64,000 nt of DNA, from positions 186,001 to 250,000 of the forward strand of contig NZ_JAHBAY010000003.1 in the NCBI RefSeq assembly GCF_018499875.1, written 5' to 3'. Made by a program: the position numbers and the translations under genes. The notes under the pieces were generated by a model. That model made no database searches. It was not told the origin of the DNA and saw nothing but the letters and a program-made list of their open reading frames with translations. Shown here in pieces: positions 18,501 through 29,111 of the stretch (within the stretch, counting starts at the first letter, position 1; each line of letters starts with the position of its first letter). Source of the stretch: Kineosporia corallincola. GTDB taxonomy: Bacteria; Actinomycetota; Actinomycetes; Actinomycetales; Kineosporiaceae.

Positions 18501-20073
18501 TGACCTGCGCGAACAGCTGGGTGAAGTAGTCGAACAACAACCGGGGACGCTTGGAGAGCACGGCTACCGGGGTGTCGGTGCCCATCGAGCCGAGCGGCTC
18601 CGCACCGCTCTTCGCCATCGGGGCGACGATCAGCTTGAGCTCTTCCTCGGTGAAGCCGAAGGTCTGCTGCCGGCGGGTGACCGACTTGTGCGTGTGCACG
18701 ATGTGCTCACGCTCGGGCAGGTCCGCCAGGCGGATCCGGCCCGCGTGCAGCCACTCGTCGTACGGGTACTGGCCGGCCAGGGCGGTCTTGATCTCCTCGT
18801 CGTCCACAATTCGACCGTGGTCGGTGTCGACGAGGAACATCTTGCCGGGCTGGAGCCGGCCCTTCTTGACCACGGTGGCCGGGTCGAGGTCGAGCACACC
18901 GGCCTCGGACGCGAGCACCACCAGGCCCTCGTCGGTGACCCAGTAGCGCCCCGGGCGCAGGCCGTTGCGGTCGAGCACGGCGCCGATCAGGGTGCCGTCG
19001 GTGAAGCAGACGTTCGCCGGGCCGTCCCAGGGCTCCATGAACATCGAGTGGAACTCGTAGAACGCGCGGCGGGCCGGGTCCATCTCGGCGTGGTTCTCCC
19101 ACGCCTCCGGGATCATCATCAGCACCGCGTGCGGCAGCGAACGGCCACCCAGATGGATCAGTTCCAGCACCTCGTCGAACGAGGCGGTGTCGCTGCCCTC
19201 CGGGTCGCAGATCGGGAACAGCTGGTTCAGGTCGCCCGGGATGACGTCGCTGACCAGTGTGCTCTCCCGGGCCCGCATCCAGTTGCGGTTGCCCTTGACG
19301 GTGTTGATCTCACCGTTGTGGGCCATCATCCGGAACGGGTGCGCCAGCGGCCACGACGGGAAGGTGTTCGTGGAGAAGCGGGAGTGCACGATGCCCAGCT
19401 CGGAGGCGTACCGCCGGTCGGACAGGTCGGGGAAGAAGGGCTCGAGCTGACCGGTGGTCAGCATGCCCTTGTAGACGATCGTGCGACACGACAGCGACGG
19501 GAAGTACACGCCGGCCTGGATCTCGGCGCGCTTGCGCAGCCGGAACGCGCGGCGCTCCAGCGCCATGCCGACCACCCGGCCGGGGGTGGAGGCCACGAAG
19601 ATCTGACGGAACACCGGCTGGCAGGCCGCCGCGGTGGCACCCACCAGGCCCGGGGTGACGGGGACGTCGCGCCAGGCCAGCACGGCCAGGCCCTCTTCGG
19701 CGGCGATCCGCTCGATCGTCGCCTCGGCCTCGGCACGCTCGGCGTCTTCCTGCGGCAGGAAGGCGGTGCCGACCGCGTAGCTGCCCGGGGGCGGCAGCTC
19801 GACGCCGAAGTCCTCACGCACGACCTCACGGAAGAACGCGTCGGGGACCTGCGTGACGATGCCGGCGCCGTCACCCGTGTCCACCTCGGCGCCGACGGCG
19901 CCGCGGTGGTCGAGGTTACGCAGGGCGGTCAGCGCGGCCTCGACGATGTCGTGCCCGGGCTCGCCACGCATGGTGGCGACGAAGGCGACACCGCAGGCGT
20001 CGTGCTCGTGCTGACCGTCATACAGACCCACGGGGGCGGGCCGGGCGGAGAACCGCCGATGCGGGGAGACCAT
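15514..20073 (-). CDS. gltB: Glutamate synthase large subunit
   Basis: A 1519-residue enzyme of nitrogen assimilation. The N-terminal amidotransferase domain begins at Cys27 ([10 protein letters not shown]); the first 26 residues are a propeptide removed to expose the cysteine. The central and FMN domains follow, with the 3Fe-4S cluster cysteines in the segment [15 protein letters not shown] and the C-terminal beta-helix domain ([26 protein letters not shown]). The ATG at 20073 has a GAGGTG site upstream; the frame extends further, but the family start matches here. It is co-transcribed with gltD. A 335-bp upstream spacer separates it from lgt. Confidence 0.97.
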   Translation of the reverse strand: MVSPHRRFSARPAPVGLYDGQHEHDACGVAFVATMRGEPGHDIVEAALTALRNLDHRGAVGAEVDTGDGAGIVTQVPDAFFREVVREDFGVELPPPGSYAVGTAFLPQEDAERAEAEATIERIAAEEGLAVLAWRDVPVTPGLVGATAAACQPVFRQIFVASTPGRVVGMALERRAFRLRKRAEIQAGVYFPSLSCRTIVYKGMLTTGQLEPFFPDLSDRRYASELGIVHSRFSTNTFPSWPLAHPFRMMAHNGEINTVKGNRNWMRARESTLVSDVIPGDLNQLFPICDPEGSDTASFDEVLELIHLGGRSLPHAVLMMIPEAWENHAEMDPARRAFYEFHSMFMEPWDGPANVCFTDGTLIGAVLDRNGLRPGRYWVTDEGLVVLASEAGVLDLDPATVVKKGRLQPGKMFLVDTDHGRIVDDEEIKTALAGQYPYDEWLHAGRIRLADLPEREHIVHTHKSVTRRQQTFGFTEEELKLIVAPMAKSGAEPLGSMGTDTPVAVLSKRPRLLFDYFTQLFAQVTNPPLDAIREELVTAMTTTIGPERNLLSASPAHCRKLVLSSPVIDNDALAKIVHVNDDGDLPGYATGTIRGLYRADGGGEALAERLEEICAEASAMVAEGARFIVLSDRDSTADLAPIPSLLLTSAVHHHMIREKTRTQVGLVVEAGDVREVHHVALLIGFGAALVNPYLAMESAEDLARRGVITGVTPEKAVQNVIKGLGKGVLKVMSKMGISTVASYRGAQVFEAIGLSQELIDRYFTGVTSQLGGIGLDVVAEENAARHAMAYPADGQRSLHRNLPTGGEYQWRRDGEEHLFNPDTVFRLQHATRNRRYDIFKEYTSRIDQQAERLMTLRGLFRFKDGRTPVPLDEVEPASEIIKRFSTGAMSYGSISQEAHQTLAIAMNRIGGKSNTGEGGEDVERLLDPTRRSSIKQVASGRFGVTSMYLTHADDIQIKMAQGAKPGEGGQLPGQKVYPWVARTRHSTPGVGLISPPPHHDIYSIEDLAQLIHDLKNSNPSARVHVKLVAEVGVGTVAAGVSKAHADVVLISGHDGGTGAAPLTSLKHAGAPWELGLAETQQTLVINGLRDRIVVQADGQMKTGRDVMIAALLGAEEFGFATAPLVVSGCVLMRVCHLDTCPVGIATQNPELRDRFSGKPEFVETFFEYIAEEVREHLAALGFRSLEEAIGEVETLDTQAAVDHWKAAGLDISPLLAAPTAMYGPSRKRTTVQDHGLEKALDHTLISLAADALERSEPVKFEVPVRNVNRTVGTMLGHEVTKRFGEKGLPDDTIDVTLTGSGGQSFGAFLPRGVTLRLLGDGNDYVGKGLSGGRVVVRPDTAASYSAEQNIVAGNVIGFGATSGEMFLRGQVGERFCVRNSGATVVAEGVGDHGCEYMTGGVVVILGRTGRNFAAGMSGGEAFVLDLRENRVNTEMVDLVPVEGDDAERLRLLIQKHRDETESAVAWRLLQDWPAALARFTKVLPRDYARVMTVRTQAEAEGLDLDSDEVWSRIMEASRG

Positions 20074-20408
20074 GATTCTGCACCTCGTGGTCGCTTGGGC
20101 TTTGAAAGCGTGGTGAAAACGACCCGGTGCCATGTCGATGATCAACGCGATGGGGCCACGTGCGACCGCACAGATGATCCGCGCAGGGGGACGCCTATGG
20201 CCCTCGGGTTGTCGACACTGTAACGGGTCGATGTGCCATTTCGAAACCTTTGTGAAACGTGCGACTTCGCCGATTTTCCCGATTCAGCAGGCCCCATCCA
20301 CCTGGGGAGATGCTGTGCCGGAGGGGTTCCTGACGGTCAAGCGTGTTTCACGGCTGTTTCGCCGTAAGACATTCGGTGTGGTGCCGTGGTGCCGGAAAGA
20401 AAACCCGT
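20074..20408 (-). promoter_or_regulatory. gltB upstream region with candidate GlnR-like half-sites
   Basis: 335 bp between lgt (ends 20409) and gltB, with no supported gene and lower GC than its surroundings. Two GAAAC half-sites at 20243-20247 and 20254-20258 are spaced by exactly 6 bp, the spacing used by the actinobacterial nitrogen regulator GlnR. The expected GTnAC partner half-sites are not clear, so the assignment is tentative. Confidence 0.35.
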
Positions 20409-21494
20409 TCAGTCGCCGGATTTCCGGGCCGCCACCTCGGCCTCGCCGACGGCTCCGTTGCCGCCCGGCTGGTCTTTCTCGCCCGGCTTCTCGCCGGACG
20501 CCTTCGTGCTCTCCGGCGTCTTTCCGGACGGCTCCTCGCCGTCCGGCTTCGCGGCCGGGCCGGTCACGTCTGCCTGCTGAGCGGAATCCGGCTCGGTCGC
20601 AGCCGGAGTCTCCCCCGCGGGCTCGTGACCCGGGCGGTACAGGGAGGCGTCGCGTCCAGGCCGGAGCCGGGACGAGATCAGCAGGTAGGCGAGGCCGGCG
20701 GTGAACAGGATGATCGACGTCCACACATTCAGTCTCAGACCAAGGATGTGGTTCGCCTCGTCGATGCGCAAGGTCTCGATGTATCCGCGCCCGATGCAGT
20801 AGGTCATCACGTAGAGCGCGAAGACCCGGCCGTGGCCCAGCCTGAAGCGGCGGTCGACCAGCAGGATGACGACGGCGGCGAGCAGGTTCCAGCCGCATTC
20901 GTACAGGAAGGTGGGCTCGTAGTAGCCCTTGACCACGGGGTCGCCGGCGGCGTCCCGGATCGCCTGGCCGGTCGAGGTGTCCCACTCGTAGATCTTCAGG
21001 GCGAACGGGTTGTCCGCGGCGAGCGGCTTGCCGTAGAGCTCGTTGTTGAACCAGTTGCCCCAGCGGCCGAACGCCTGCGCGATCAGCAGCCCGGGGGCCA
21101 GCGCGTCGGCGAACGGCGGCAGCAGGATGCCGCGACGGCGCACCGCGATCCAGGCGCCGACGCCGCCCAGGGCGATGGCGCCCCAGATGCCCAGGCCGCC
21201 CTCCCAGATGAACAGCGCCTTGACCGGGTCACCGCCCTCGCCGAAATACTGCTGCGGCGAGGTGATCACGTGATAGAGCCGACCGCCGACCACACCGAAA
21301 GGCACTGCCCAGGTGGCGATGTCGAGCACCACGGCGGGATCGCCGCCGCGGGCCCGCCAGCGGATCTGGCAGATCCAGATGGCCAGCCCGATGCCGATCA
21401 GGATGCAGAGCGCGTAACCGCGCAGCGGCAGCGGCCCGAGATGCCAGACACCCTGGTCCGGGCTCGGGATCGACGCCAGCACAGCGGCGTTCAT
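20409..21494 (-). CDS. lgt: Prolipoprotein diacylglyceryl transferase
   Basis: A 361-residue membrane enzyme that attaches diacylglycerol to the lipobox cysteine of lipoproteins, such as LivJ in this window. About seven hydrophobic spans are visible. The Lgt signature is at GGRLYHVI and AQAFGRWGNWFNNELYG, holding the conserved Arg/Asn residues; YEPTFLYECGWN is also typical. The last 75 residues are a soluble Lys/Glu/Pro/Gly-rich tail, a frequent actinobacterial extension. The ATG at 21494 has a GAGGAGGTGG region upstream. It lies 93 bp after trpA, the usual actinobacterial neighbour. Confidence 0.96.
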   Translation of the reverse strand: MNAAVLASIPSPDQGVWHLGPLPLRGYALCILIGIGLAIWICQIRWRARGGDPAVVLDIATWAVPFGVVGGRLYHVITSPQQYFGEGGDPVKALFIWEGGLGIWGAIALGGVGAWIAVRRRGILLPPFADALAPGLLIAQAFGRWGNWFNNELYGKPLAADNPFALKIYEWDTSTGQAIRDAAGDPVVKGYYEPTFLYECGWNLLAAVVILLVDRRFRLGHGRVFALYVMTYCIGRGYIETLRIDEANHILGLRLNVWTSIILFTAGLAYLLISSRLRPGRDASLYRPGHEPAGETPAATEPDSAQQADVTGPAAKPDGEEPSGKTPESTKASGEKPGEKDQPGGNGAVGEAEVAARKSGD

Positions 21495-21587
21495 CCCGCC
21501 ACCTCCTCGTCGTTCGGGCAGGACCCGGCCGGTTCCTTCCGGGCGGGGCGGTTCGGTTCTGTTGCGGTGCTGGATGTTTCAGGCGGT

Positions 21588-22397
21588 TCAGGCCGCGGGG
21601 CGCCCGGATCGCACGCCCTCGGCCAGTTTCGAGGCGATCTCGCCGACGGCGCGCACGCCCTCGGCCGCACTCGAGGCGTTGGCCAGGGCCTTCACGAAGG
21701 CCGAGCCGACGATCACGCCGTCGGCGAAACCGGCCACCTGGGCGGCCTGTTCGGCGTTCGAGACACCCAGCCCGACGCACAGCGGCAGGTCGGTGACCGC
21801 GCGGGTGCGGTGCACCAGCACCTCGGCGGCGTTGTTCACGGTGGAGCGCACGCCGGTGACCCCCATCGTGGAGGCGACGTAGACGAACCCCCGGCAGGCC
21901 GCGGCGGTCATCGCCAGGCGACCGTCGGTGGACGACGGGGCGACCAGGAACACCCGGTCCAGCTCGTGCTCGTCGGAGGCGGCGATCCACTCGCCGGCCT
22001 CCTCCGGGATCAGGTCGGGGGTGATCAGGCCCGCTCCCCCGGCGGCGGCCAGGTCGGCGGCGAGCCGCGGCACCCCGTAGCGGTCGGCCAGGTTCCAGTA
22101 CGTCATCAGCAGGCTCGGGGCACCGGCCTTGGCCACCGCCTCGGTGGCCGCGATCGCGTCGCGGGGCCGGGCACCGGCCACCAGGGCCGACTCCACGGCG
22201 TGCTGGATGACCGGGCCGTCCATCAGCGGGTCGCTGTAGGGAACGCCGATCTCGACGATGTCCACACCGTTCTCGACCATGGCCACCATGGCCGCGATCG
22301 AGGTGTCGTGATCGGGGAAACCGACCGGCAGATAACCGATCAGGGCCGCGCGTCCCTCGGCCTTGGCCTGGGCCAGCACCGGCGCCACGCTGCTCAC
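21588..22397 (-). CDS. trpA: Tryptophan synthase alpha subunit
   Basis: A 269-residue TIM-barrel protein that cleaves indole-3-glycerol phosphate to indole and glyceraldehyde 3-phosphate. Catalytic Glu49 ([12 protein letters not shown]) and Asp60 (LMDGP) are present. The phosphate loop [11 protein letters not shown] is near the C-terminus. The start is GTG at 22397, overlapping the trpB stop (GTGA), so translation is coupled to the partner subunit with which it forms an indole channel. Confidence 0.97.
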   Translation of the reverse strand: MSSVAPVLAQAKAEGRAALIGYLPVGFPDHDTSIAAMVAMVENGVDIVEIGVPYSDPLMDGPVIQHAVESALVAGARPRDAIAATEAVAKAGAPSLLMTYWNLADRYGVPRLAADLAAAGGAGLITPDLIPEEAGEWIAASDEHELDRVFLVAPSSTDGRLAMTAAACRGFVYVASTMGVTGVRSTVNNAAEVLVHRTRAVTDLPLCVGLGVSNAEQAAQVAGFADGVIVGSAFVKALANASSAAEGVRAVGEIASKLAEGVRSGRPAA

Positions 22398-23671
22398 AGT
22401 TCGTCCTTCTTCAGCTCGTCGGTGGCCACGACCCGCTCGGCCTCGGAGGCGATCAGGTCGGGCGAGGAGACCAGCCCGAACCAGCGGGCGGCGGTGTCCA
22501 CGTCCTTGTCGCCGCGGCCGGACAGGTTGACCAGCACGATCCCGTCCTCGCCCAGCCGCTTGCCCTCGCGGATCGCGCCGGCCAGGGCGTGCGAGCTCTC
22601 GATCGCCGGGATGATGCCCTCGGTGCGGCAGAGCAACCGGAAGGCCTCCATCGCGTCGGCGTCCGTCACCGGTTCGTAACGGGCCCGGCCGGTCTCGGCC
22701 AGCCAGGCGTGCTCCGGGCCGACACCCGGGTAGTCCAGACCGGCGGAGATCGAGTGGCTCTCGATCGTCTGGCCGTCTTCGTCCTGGAGGATGAAGGTCC
22801 GGTTGCCGTGCAGCACCCCGGACGCGCCGCCGGTGATCGAGGAGGCGTGCCGCCCGGTCTCGATGCCGTCACCGCCGGCTTCCAGACCAAGCAGTTCCAC
22901 ACCCTCGTCGTCGAGGAAGGCGTGAAAGATGCCGATCGCGTTGGACCCGCCGCCGACGCAGGCGGTGACCACGTCGGGCAGCCGGCCGGTCAGCTCGAGC
23001 ACCTGCTCGCGGGCCTCCTCGCCGATCACCCGGTGGAACTCGCGGACCATGGTCGGGAACGGGTGCGGGCCGGCCACCGTGCCGAGCAGGTAGTGGGTGG
23101 TCTCCACGTTCGTCACCCAGTCGCGCATCGCCTCGTTGATGGCGTCCTTCAGGGTGCGCGAACCGGCCGTCACCGGGATCACCTCGGCCCCGAGCAGGCG
23201 CATGCGGGCCACGTTCAGCGCCTGACGCCGGGTGTCTTCCTCGCCCATGTAGACCACGCACTCCAGGTCGAGCAGCGCGGCGGCGGTGGCCGAGGCCACC
23301 CCGTGCTGCCCGGCCCCGGTCTCGGCGATCACCCGGGTCTTGCCCATGCGCTTGGTCAGCAGGGCCTGCCCGAGCACGTTGTTGATCTTGTGCGAGCCGG
23401 TGTGGTTCAGGTCTTCGCGCTTGAGCAGGACCCGGGCGCCACCCGCGTGCCTCGCGAACCGGGGAGCCTCGGTGAGGATGCTCGGCCGGCCCGAGTAGGT
23501 GCGTTGCAGCTGGTCCAGCTCGGCGATGAAGGCCGGGTCGACCACGGCGGCGCCGAACGCGGCGTCGAGCTCGTCCAGGGCGGCCACGAGGGCCTCCGGC
23601 ACGAAACGGCCACCGAAGCGGCCGAAGTACGGGCCGACCGCGTCACGCAGCCGGGCAGAGGTGTTGGTCAT
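22394..23671 (-). CDS. trpB: Tryptophan synthase beta subunit
   Basis: A 425-residue pyridoxal-phosphate enzyme that joins indole and serine to make tryptophan. The PLP lysine is Lys95 in HTGSHKINN, and the phosphate-binding glycine loop is [10 protein letters not shown]. Allosteric and indole-tunnel segments ([15 protein letters not shown]) are intact. The ATG at 23671 follows trpC after 30 bp. The small trpM gene often found here in streptomycetes is absent; there is no room for it. Confidence 0.97.
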   Translation of the reverse strand: MTNTSARLRDAVGPYFGRFGGRFVPEALVAALDELDAAFGAAVVDPAFIAELDQLQRTYSGRPSILTEAPRFARHAGGARVLLKREDLNHTGSHKINNVLGQALLTKRMGKTRVIAETGAGQHGVASATAAALLDLECVVYMGEEDTRRQALNVARMRLLGAEVIPVTAGSRTLKDAINEAMRDWVTNVETTHYLLGTVAGPHPFPTMVREFHRVIGEEAREQVLELTGRLPDVVTACVGGGSNAIGIFHAFLDDEGVELLGLEAGGDGIETGRHASSITGGASGVLHGNRTFILQDEDGQTIESHSISAGLDYPGVGPEHAWLAETGRARYEPVTDADAMEAFRLLCRTEGIIPAIESSHALAGAIREGKRLGEDGIVLVNLSGRGDKDVDTAARWFGLVSSPDLIASEAERVVATDELKKDEL

Positions 23672-23701
23672 CGCTTCAGTTCTGCTCGGGTACGGAAGGG
23701 A

Positions 23702-24514
23702 TCAGGAACGACCCGCGCGCAGCGCGGGGTGCGAACCGGCCGCGACCAGGTCGGCGACGGCACCGCGGGGGTTGTTGCCGACGACCAGGCTCTCGCCGAC
23801 CAGCACCGCGTGGGCGCCGGAGCGGGCGTAGTCGAGCACGTCGTGCGGCCCCCGGACGCCGGACTCGGCGACCCGGACGATGCCGCTAGGGATCTTGGGA
23901 GCGACCTTGGCGAACGTGTTGCGGTCCACCTCGAGCGTCTTGAGGTTGCGGGCGTTCACGCCGATCACCCGGGCACCGGCGTCGACCGCGCGCTTGGTCT
24001 CTTCCTCGTCGTGCACCTCGACCAGGGCGGTCATGCCGACCGAGTGCACCCGCTCGATCAGCGAGACCAGGGCCTCCTGCTCGAGCGCGGCCACGATCAG
24101 CAGGATGGCGTCGGCGCCGGTGGCCCGGGCCTCCCACACCTGATAGCTGGTGAACACGAAGTCTTTACGCAGCACCGGCACGTCGACCGCGGCGCGCACG
24201 CCGGCCAGGTCTTCGAGGCTGCCGCCGAAGCGGTGCTTCTCGGTGAGCACGCTGATCACGGAGGCGCCGCCGGACTCGTACTCGGCGGCCAGGCCGGCCG
24301 GGTCGGTGATCTCGGCCAGGGAACCCTTGCTCGGGCTGGACCGTTTCACCTCGGCGATGACCTTGACGGTGTCGCCGTGCCGCAGCACCGACTCCGCGGG
24401 CTTCGCCGAGGGCAGCTGGGCGGCCCGTTCCTGGAGCTTCTCCAGCGGCGTGACCGCCTGCCGTTCTTCCAGGTCAGCTTTGACCCCGACGAGGATCTCA
24501 TCGAGCACAGTCAC
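23702..24514 (-). CDS. trpC: Indole-3-glycerol phosphate synthase
   Basis: A 270-residue TIM-barrel enzyme for the ring closure before tryptophan synthase. Landmarks are [13 protein letters not shown] (catalytic lysine), [25 protein letters not shown] and AESGV. The start is GTG at 24514, with a GAGGAG site about 8 nt upstream; the frame continues upstream without homology. It is preceded by 125 bp after the DUF2752 gene. A TTGACA element at 24551-24556 (minus strand) could mark an internal promoter, but no good -10 box follows. Confidence 0.96.
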   Translation of the reverse strand: MTVLDEILVGVKADLEERQAVTPLEKLQERAAQLPSAKPAESVLRHGDTVKVIAEVKRSSPSKGSLAEITDPAGLAAEYESGGASVISVLTEKHRFGGSLEDLAGVRAAVDVPVLRKDFVFTSYQVWEARATGADAILLIVAALEQEALVSLIERVHSVGMTALVEVHDEEETKRAVDAGARVIGVNARNLKTLEVDRNTFAKVAPKIPSGIVRVAESGVRGPHDVLDYARSGAHAVLVGESLVVGNNPRGAVADLVAAGSHPALRAGRS

Positions 24515-24639
24515 ACAAGGCTCCTCGTCAAATCGCCAGTCACGCGGTGGTGTCAACCCGTCGATGGTACCGATTCCCAGAGGGTGCTCCGGCCCCTACC
24601 GTCCGCATGGACCCGCAGGTCCCGTCTGGTATGGGCGTG

Positions 24640-25125
24640 CTATGGAGCGAGCACCTGGAGCGCGGGAATGTTCCGTAGCACCGCGAAAAGAATAAGGCCG
24701 ATGGCCAGCAACACCGGCGTCCAGATCCGATTACCGTCCCGTACCCGCCCCTTCGGGTCGGGTCCGGACACGCTCGGCAACCGTCCGTTCACCGAATCGC
24801 GGCGGCTCACGCGGGCCACCCAGCGAAACCAGAGGACGACGAGGACCGGGACGGCGAGCACGACCAGGAGATTGGACGAGAGTGCGGCCACGACGTCGCC
24901 GTGGGCGAGATGGTGGACGGCGCGAAGACCCCCGCAGCCCGGGCAGAACCGGCCGGTGAGGGCCAGGAACGGGCAGCCGGGGTAGTGACCGGGCTGGGCC
25001 GGGTCGACCAGGGCCAGGCGGCCCGTGGCCGCCGCCACGACGGCGGCGACGGCCACAGGCCTGAGCACGGGCCTGAGCAGGTGCCGGGCCGGGCCGCGGG
25101 AGGCGGAAGCCGGCACGGGCCGCAC
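24640..25125 (-). CDS. DUF2752 membrane protein
   Basis: A 161-residue protein. The family signature is a cysteine cluster: YPGCPF, then TGRFCPGCGGLRA, then HLAHGD. Three hydrophobic spans can be seen (near residues 24-40, 83-100 and 138-155). The function of DUF2752 is not known. The gene begins 11 bp after the RDD gene, so the two are probably co-transcribed. A DUF2752 gene next to trp genes is common in actinobacteria. The GTG start at 25125 is the most upstream plausible one; no strong ribosome site is seen. Confidence 0.82.
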   Translation of the reverse strand: MRPVPASASRGPARHLLRPVLRPVAVAAVVAAATGRLALVDPAQPGHYPGCPFLALTGRFCPGCGGLRAVHHLAHGDVVAALSSNLLVVLAVPVLVVLWFRWVARVSRRDSVNGRLPSVSGPDPKGRVRDGNRIWTPVLLAIGLILFAVLRNIPALQVLAP

Positions 25126-25136
25126 TCGCAGGTCGC

Positions 25137-26072
25137 TCAGACCTTGATCACCACGGTCTTGGCGGCCATGTCGTGCCAGCCCTGGCGGCGGCCGCTGGAG
25201 TCGAAGAACGGCGAGAGATACACCACGACCTGGCCGATGCCGCAGACGAAGCTGCCGACGAACGGGATCAGCCAGCGCAGGATCGCGGGCACCCAGCCGG
25301 GCACCTGGCCGTCCTCGGTGCGCACGATGCGGATGCCGAGAATCATCTTGCCGACCGTGGCACCCTTCAGCGCCACCAGGCCGATCTGGTAAGCCAGGCT
25401 GAACAGGAAGCTGATCAGCCAGAACGCCAGGTAGGCGGTGGAGACGGCGCTGCTCTCCAGGGCGCTGTTCACCGAGTCCGGGTCTTCGAAGTCGGTTCCG
25501 GAGGCGGCCAGACCGAGCAGGAGCACCCCGAGCAGACCCAGCACCACGCCGAGGATGACCGCGTCGATGAGGAAGGCGCCGAGCCGGCGGCCCATGGTGG
25601 CGAACTCGACGTTGGCCGGGATGGCACCGCCGCCGTGCATGGGGTTGCCGTAGGGCTGGCTGCCGTAGGGCTGGTTGCCATAGGGCTGGCTGCCGAACTG
25701 CCCGTACGCGGGCTGGCCGTACGGCTGCTGACCGTAGGACGACTGGCCGGGCTGGCCCTGTGCGTAAGGGTTTTGGCCGTACTGGTTCTGCCCGGGCTGG
25801 TTCTGCTGGCCGTAGGGCTGCTGGCCGTACTGCGCCGGCTGCTGCGGCGAGCCGTACTCCGGCGGGCCGCCGTACTGCCCGGGCTGGTTCTGGCCCTGAC
25901 CGTACTGGTTCTGGCCGGGCGGGTTCTGGCCCGGCTGGTTCTGGCCGTACTGCGGGGGCTGCCCGTACTGCGGCTGCCCGTACTGCGGGGGCTGTTCGCC
26001 GTTCTTCTGCGTTCCGTCGCCGGACCCGTCGTCCCGGGGGTCACGGGGCGGGTTCGAGCCGTACTCGGACAT
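25137..26072 (-). CDS. RDD-family membrane protein with YGQ-rich N-terminus
   Basis: 311 residues. The first 135 residues are a low-complexity region built of Tyr-Gly-Gln, Gln-Pro-Gly-Gln-Asn and Gln-Pro-Tyr-Gly repeats. An RDD domain follows, with MGRRLGAFLIDAVILG (Arg and Asp of the RDD name), a hydrophobic span, SFLFSLAYQIG and GATVGKMILGIRIVR. It ends with RQGWHDMAAKTVVI, which is typical. Some RDD proteins are ion exchangers; the role here is unknown. The ATG at 26072 has a GAGGTG site 4 nt upstream. It is followed by DUF2752. Confidence 0.9.
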   Translation of the reverse strand: MSEYGSNPPRDPRDDGSGDGTQKNGEQPPQYGQPQYGQPPQYGQNQPGQNPPGQNQYGQGQNQPGQYGGPPEYGSPQQPAQYGQQPYGQQNQPGQNQYGQNPYAQGQPGQSSYGQQPYGQPAYGQFGSQPYGNQPYGSQPYGNPMHGGGAIPANVEFATMGRRLGAFLIDAVILGVVLGLLGVLLLGLAASGTDFEDPDSVNSALESSAVSTAYLAFWLISFLFSLAYQIGLVALKGATVGKMILGIRIVRTEDGQVPGWVPAILRWLIPFVGSFVCGIGQVVVYLSPFFDSSGRRQGWHDMAAKTVVIKV

Positions 26073-26268
26073 GGTCACCTCATGGTCGCTGCGGCCTGGG
26101 GCCCGGTCGGGAACGCAGGCTACCGGCGGGTGCGCCTGCGGTGGTCGACCGCCCCTCCGGCCTGGCGCCGAGACGGAACGGAGATGGTCCGGTCCCTCAC
26201 CGGGCCTGCACCCCGCCCAACGCTCTGGGCCGGCCAGGGGTGCCCGGTGCGGGACCTCACCTCGTCGG

Positions 26269-26529
26269 TCAGTGGGTGGAGGGACGCTGCGCGCCGAACC
26301 CCATCGCACCGAGGACCTTGCCGGCCACCGGGCCGACGATCACGGCCACGACCGCACCCACCGCGAACAGCCAGACGTAGTCCCAGCCGAGCGCCACGGC
26401 GACGGTCATGAGCAGCGCCCCGAACATGATCACCGTGACAGCGGTCCAGGCGGCCACCGAGTTGCCGTGCCCGTACGGGTCGTGCTGATCCTGCTCCGGA
26501 GGCTTCGGGTGTTCCTTGGTGCCCGACAT
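26269..26529 (-). CDS. HGxxPAAW-like small membrane protein
   Basis: 86 residues. The motif HGNSVAAWTAV at about residues 21-31 and the two following hydrophobic spans match the small actinobacterial family annotated as HGxxPAAW/DUF6704, which typically sits in the trp operon. The function is unknown. A 153-bp gap precedes it and 196 bp follow before the RDD gene. It may form part of one transcript running from trpE to trpA. Confidence 0.8.
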   Translation of the reverse strand: MSGTKEHPKPPEQDQHDPYGHGNSVAAWTAVTVIMFGALLMTVAVALGWDYVWLFAVGAVVAVIVGPVAGKVLGAMGFGAQRPSTH

Positions 26530-26682
26530 GGTGTCCCCTTTCGTACGGCCACATTCTTCCGGCTCGATCGAGCCAGGGCCGATGGAAACAAAGCCCCAGG
26601 GCCTTGACAGACGATATCGGGTCCACAGGTCCCGGGCGCGGTGCGCCCCCTGTCCGGCGCAGACGTGGCGCCGGCGGCGACC

Positions 26683-27510
26683 TCAGTCGCCGCCACCACC
26701 GCCCCCGCCGCCGCCGTCCGAGCCACTGGACGAGCCACTGGACGAGCCACCGTCCGCACCGCTTGCCGAACCACCGCCCCCACCGCTGCCACCGGCGTCC
26801 CCGCTGTGGCTGTTGTCACCGCTGTCGACGGGGTCGGACGTCAGGTCCTCGCCCCGGTTCTGGGCGTCCCAGACGTCCGCGGAGTCCACCCAGCCGCCCG
26901 TCACCGCCGGGGCGGCCGGGGACGACGACGCCGCACCGGTCTTGTTGCTGTCACGCTCGAACCGGCGGCCGGTGACCGGCCAGGACCGGCTGCCGACCAC
27001 CCCGAGCACCCCGGCCAGCGCCACCAGTACCGCGCCGACGACGTAGATCCAGCCCCAGAGGTTGAGGTGGATCGAGTAGTCGAAGCTGTCGAGGAAGCTC
27101 CCGCCCAGGCTGAGGGTGTCTCGCAGGGCGTCGGAGGCGGCGTCGTCGGGCGCGCTGATCGCGCTCACCCCGCTGACCGCGAGCGCGACGCCGGCCACCA
27201 GGAAGCCGAACGGGATGAGGAACCGCACCACCCGCCCGGCGATGGTCAGGACCAGCGCGGCGGCACCCACCGCGAGGGCCACCGCGGCCCCGGCCGGCGC
27301 GGCCTGGCTGCCCTTGATCGCGATCGCGCCGAACGAGGTCAGGGAGTCCACCTGGACGGTGCCCCAGGACCGGGAAACGCCGAGCAGGATCACGCCGGCC
27401 CCGAGCAGGGCGGTCAGGATCACGGTGCGACGGCCGGTCAGGGCCCGGGGACCGCCCGGGGCGGCCGGGCCCTGACCGAGCCCGGCCTCCTCGACGACGG
27501 GTGAACTCAT
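26683..27510 (-). CDS. Trp-operon-associated membrane protein (TIGR02234 type)
   Basis: 275 residues with four hydrophobic spans. It is a member of the family named for sitting beside trpE in actinobacteria (Trp_oprn_chp). SRSWGTVQVD after span 1 and NLWGWIYVVGAVL are recognisable family segments. The role is not established; a tryptophan-related transport or regulatory role is guessed from context. The last 60 residues are Gly/Ser/Asp repeats with a run of glycines. Its ATG overlaps the trpE stop (ATGA), so production is tied to TrpE. Confidence 0.87.
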   Translation of the reverse strand: MSSPVVEEAGLGQGPAAPGGPRALTGRRTVILTALLGAGVILLGVSRSWGTVQVDSLTSFGAIAIKGSQAAPAGAAVALAVGAAALVLTIAGRVVRFLIPFGFLVAGVALAVSGVSAISAPDDAASDALRDTLSLGGSFLDSFDYSIHLNLWGWIYVVGAVLVALAGVLGVVGSRSWPVTGRRFERDSNKTGAASSSPAAPAVTGGWVDSADVWDAQNRGEDLTSDPVDSGDNSHSGDAGGSGGGGGSASGADGGSSSGSSSGSDGGGGGGGGGD

Positions 27511-29111
27511 ACGGCCTCACCGTCGTCCTCAATCAGGCTCTCGCCGATCGGGCGCATGGTGGAGGCCACGGAGACGGCGCGGAGCACGGCGGCGGCCTTG
27601 TTCCGGCACTCCTCGTCCTCCTTCTCCGGCACCGAGTCGGCCACGATCCCGGCGCCGGCCTGCACGTGCGCAACGCCCTCGCGCAGGAGCGCGGTGCGGA
27701 TCGCGATCGCGAAGTCCATGTCGCCGGCCACGTCGAGGTACCCGACGACCCCGCCGTAGATGCCGCGGCGCACCGGCTCCAGGTCGTCGATCAGCTGCAT
27801 GGCACGGGGTTTCGGCGCACCGGAGAGCGTGCCCGCGGGGAAGGTGGCCCGCAGCACGTCGTAGGCGCTGCGGCCCGGCGACAGCTCACCCTCGACGGTC
27901 GAGACCAGGTGCATGACGTGGCTGTAGCGCTCGACCTCCATGAAGTCGACCACCTCCACGGTGCCCGCGGCGCAGACCTTGCCCAGGTCGTTGCGGGCCA
28001 GGTCGACGAGCATCAGGTGCTCGGCGCGCTCCTTGGTGTCGGCGAGCAGTTCCTCGGCCAGGTCGTTGTCCTCGCCGGCGGTGGCACCGCGCGGGCGGGT
28101 GCCGGCGATCGGGTGGGTGATCGCGCGCCCGCCGCTGACCTTGACCAGGGCCTCCGGGCTGGAACCGACCACGGCCAGCTCCCGGCCGGCCGCGTCCTCC
28201 GTCCGGTACAGGTACATGTAGGGGCTGGGGTTGGACGCCCGCAGCACCCGGTACACGTCCACGGCGTCGGCCGGGCAGTCCACGTCGAATCGCTGCGAGA
28301 GCACCACCTGGAACACCTCGCCGTCGACGATGGCGCGCTTGCCGGTGAGCACCGCGTCGAGGTACTCGTCGCGGGTGCTGCGCTCGCGGTAGGGCACCTG
28401 GGCCGGGGCCGGCTCGTGAGTGGCCACCGTGCTGGGCGCGGGCTCGGCGAGCTGGCGGGTCATCCGGTCGAGGCGGGCGACGGCGTCGGCCCAGGCCTCG
28501 TCCACCCGCTCGTCGGTGCCGTCGTAGTTCACCGCGTTGGCGATGAGCAGCAGGCTGCCGTCGGAGTGGTCGAGCACGGCCAGGTCGGTGGCCAGGCTCA
28601 TCGCCAGTTCCGGCACCTCGAGCTCGTCGTGCGGCGGGTTCGGCAGCTTCTCCCAGCGGCGCACCGCCTCCCAGCCGACGTAGCCGACCATGCCGCCGGT
28701 GAGCGGGGGCAGGCCGGGCAGCCGGGGCGCGCGCAGCGCCTCGACCGTGTCGCGCAGCGCGGCCAGCGGGTCACCCCCGGTGGGGACGCCGGCGGGCGGG
28801 TCACCGATCCAGTGCGCGACGCCGTCGCGGGAGGTCAGGGTGGCGCGGCTGGCGGCACCGACGATGCTGTAGCGCGACCAGACCCCGCCGTGCTCGGCCG
28901 ATTCCAGCAGGAAGGTGCCGGAGCGGTCGCCGGCCAGTTTGCGGTAGACGCCGATCGGGGTCTCGCCGTCGGCCAGGAAGCGGCGCACGACCGGGATCAC
29001 CCTGCGGTCGGCGGCCAGGCGGCGGAAACCGTCCAGGTCGGGCCAGGTTCCGCCGAAACCCAGGTTCGTGGGGACGTCCTCGGTGCTGGTACGCGCGCTG
29101 GTCACGGTCAC
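27507..29111 (-). CDS. trpE: Anthranilate synthase component I
   Basis: 534 residues. It makes anthranilate from chorismate, with ammonia from a TrpG subunit not in this window. The feedback motif LLES appears in [10 protein letters not shown] near the N-terminus, so tryptophan inhibition is expected. The C-terminal chorismate-binding domain holds [22 protein letters not shown] and [15 protein letters not shown]. The GTG start at 29111 overlaps the hisI stop (GTGA). The frame upstream is the antisense of hisI. There is no room for a leader peptide or attenuator directly before it. Confidence 0.97.
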   Translation of the reverse strand: MTVTSARTSTEDVPTNLGFGGTWPDLDGFRRLAADRRVIPVVRRFLADGETPIGVYRKLAGDRSGTFLLESAEHGGVWSRYSIVGAASRATLTSRDGVAHWIGDPPAGVPTGGDPLAALRDTVEALRAPRLPGLPPLTGGMVGYVGWEAVRRWEKLPNPPHDELEVPELAMSLATDLAVLDHSDGSLLLIANAVNYDGTDERVDEAWADAVARLDRMTRQLAEPAPSTVATHEPAPAQVPYRERSTRDEYLDAVLTGKRAIVDGEVFQVVLSQRFDVDCPADAVDVYRVLRASNPSPYMYLYRTEDAAGRELAVVGSSPEALVKVSGGRAITHPIAGTRPRGATAGEDNDLAEELLADTKERAEHLMLVDLARNDLGKVCAAGTVEVVDFMEVERYSHVMHLVSTVEGELSPGRSAYDVLRATFPAGTLSGAPKPRAMQLIDDLEPVRRGIYGGVVGYLDVAGDMDFAIAIRTALLREGVAHVQAGAGIVADSVPEKEDEECRNKAAAVLRAVSVASTMRPIGESLIEDDGEAV

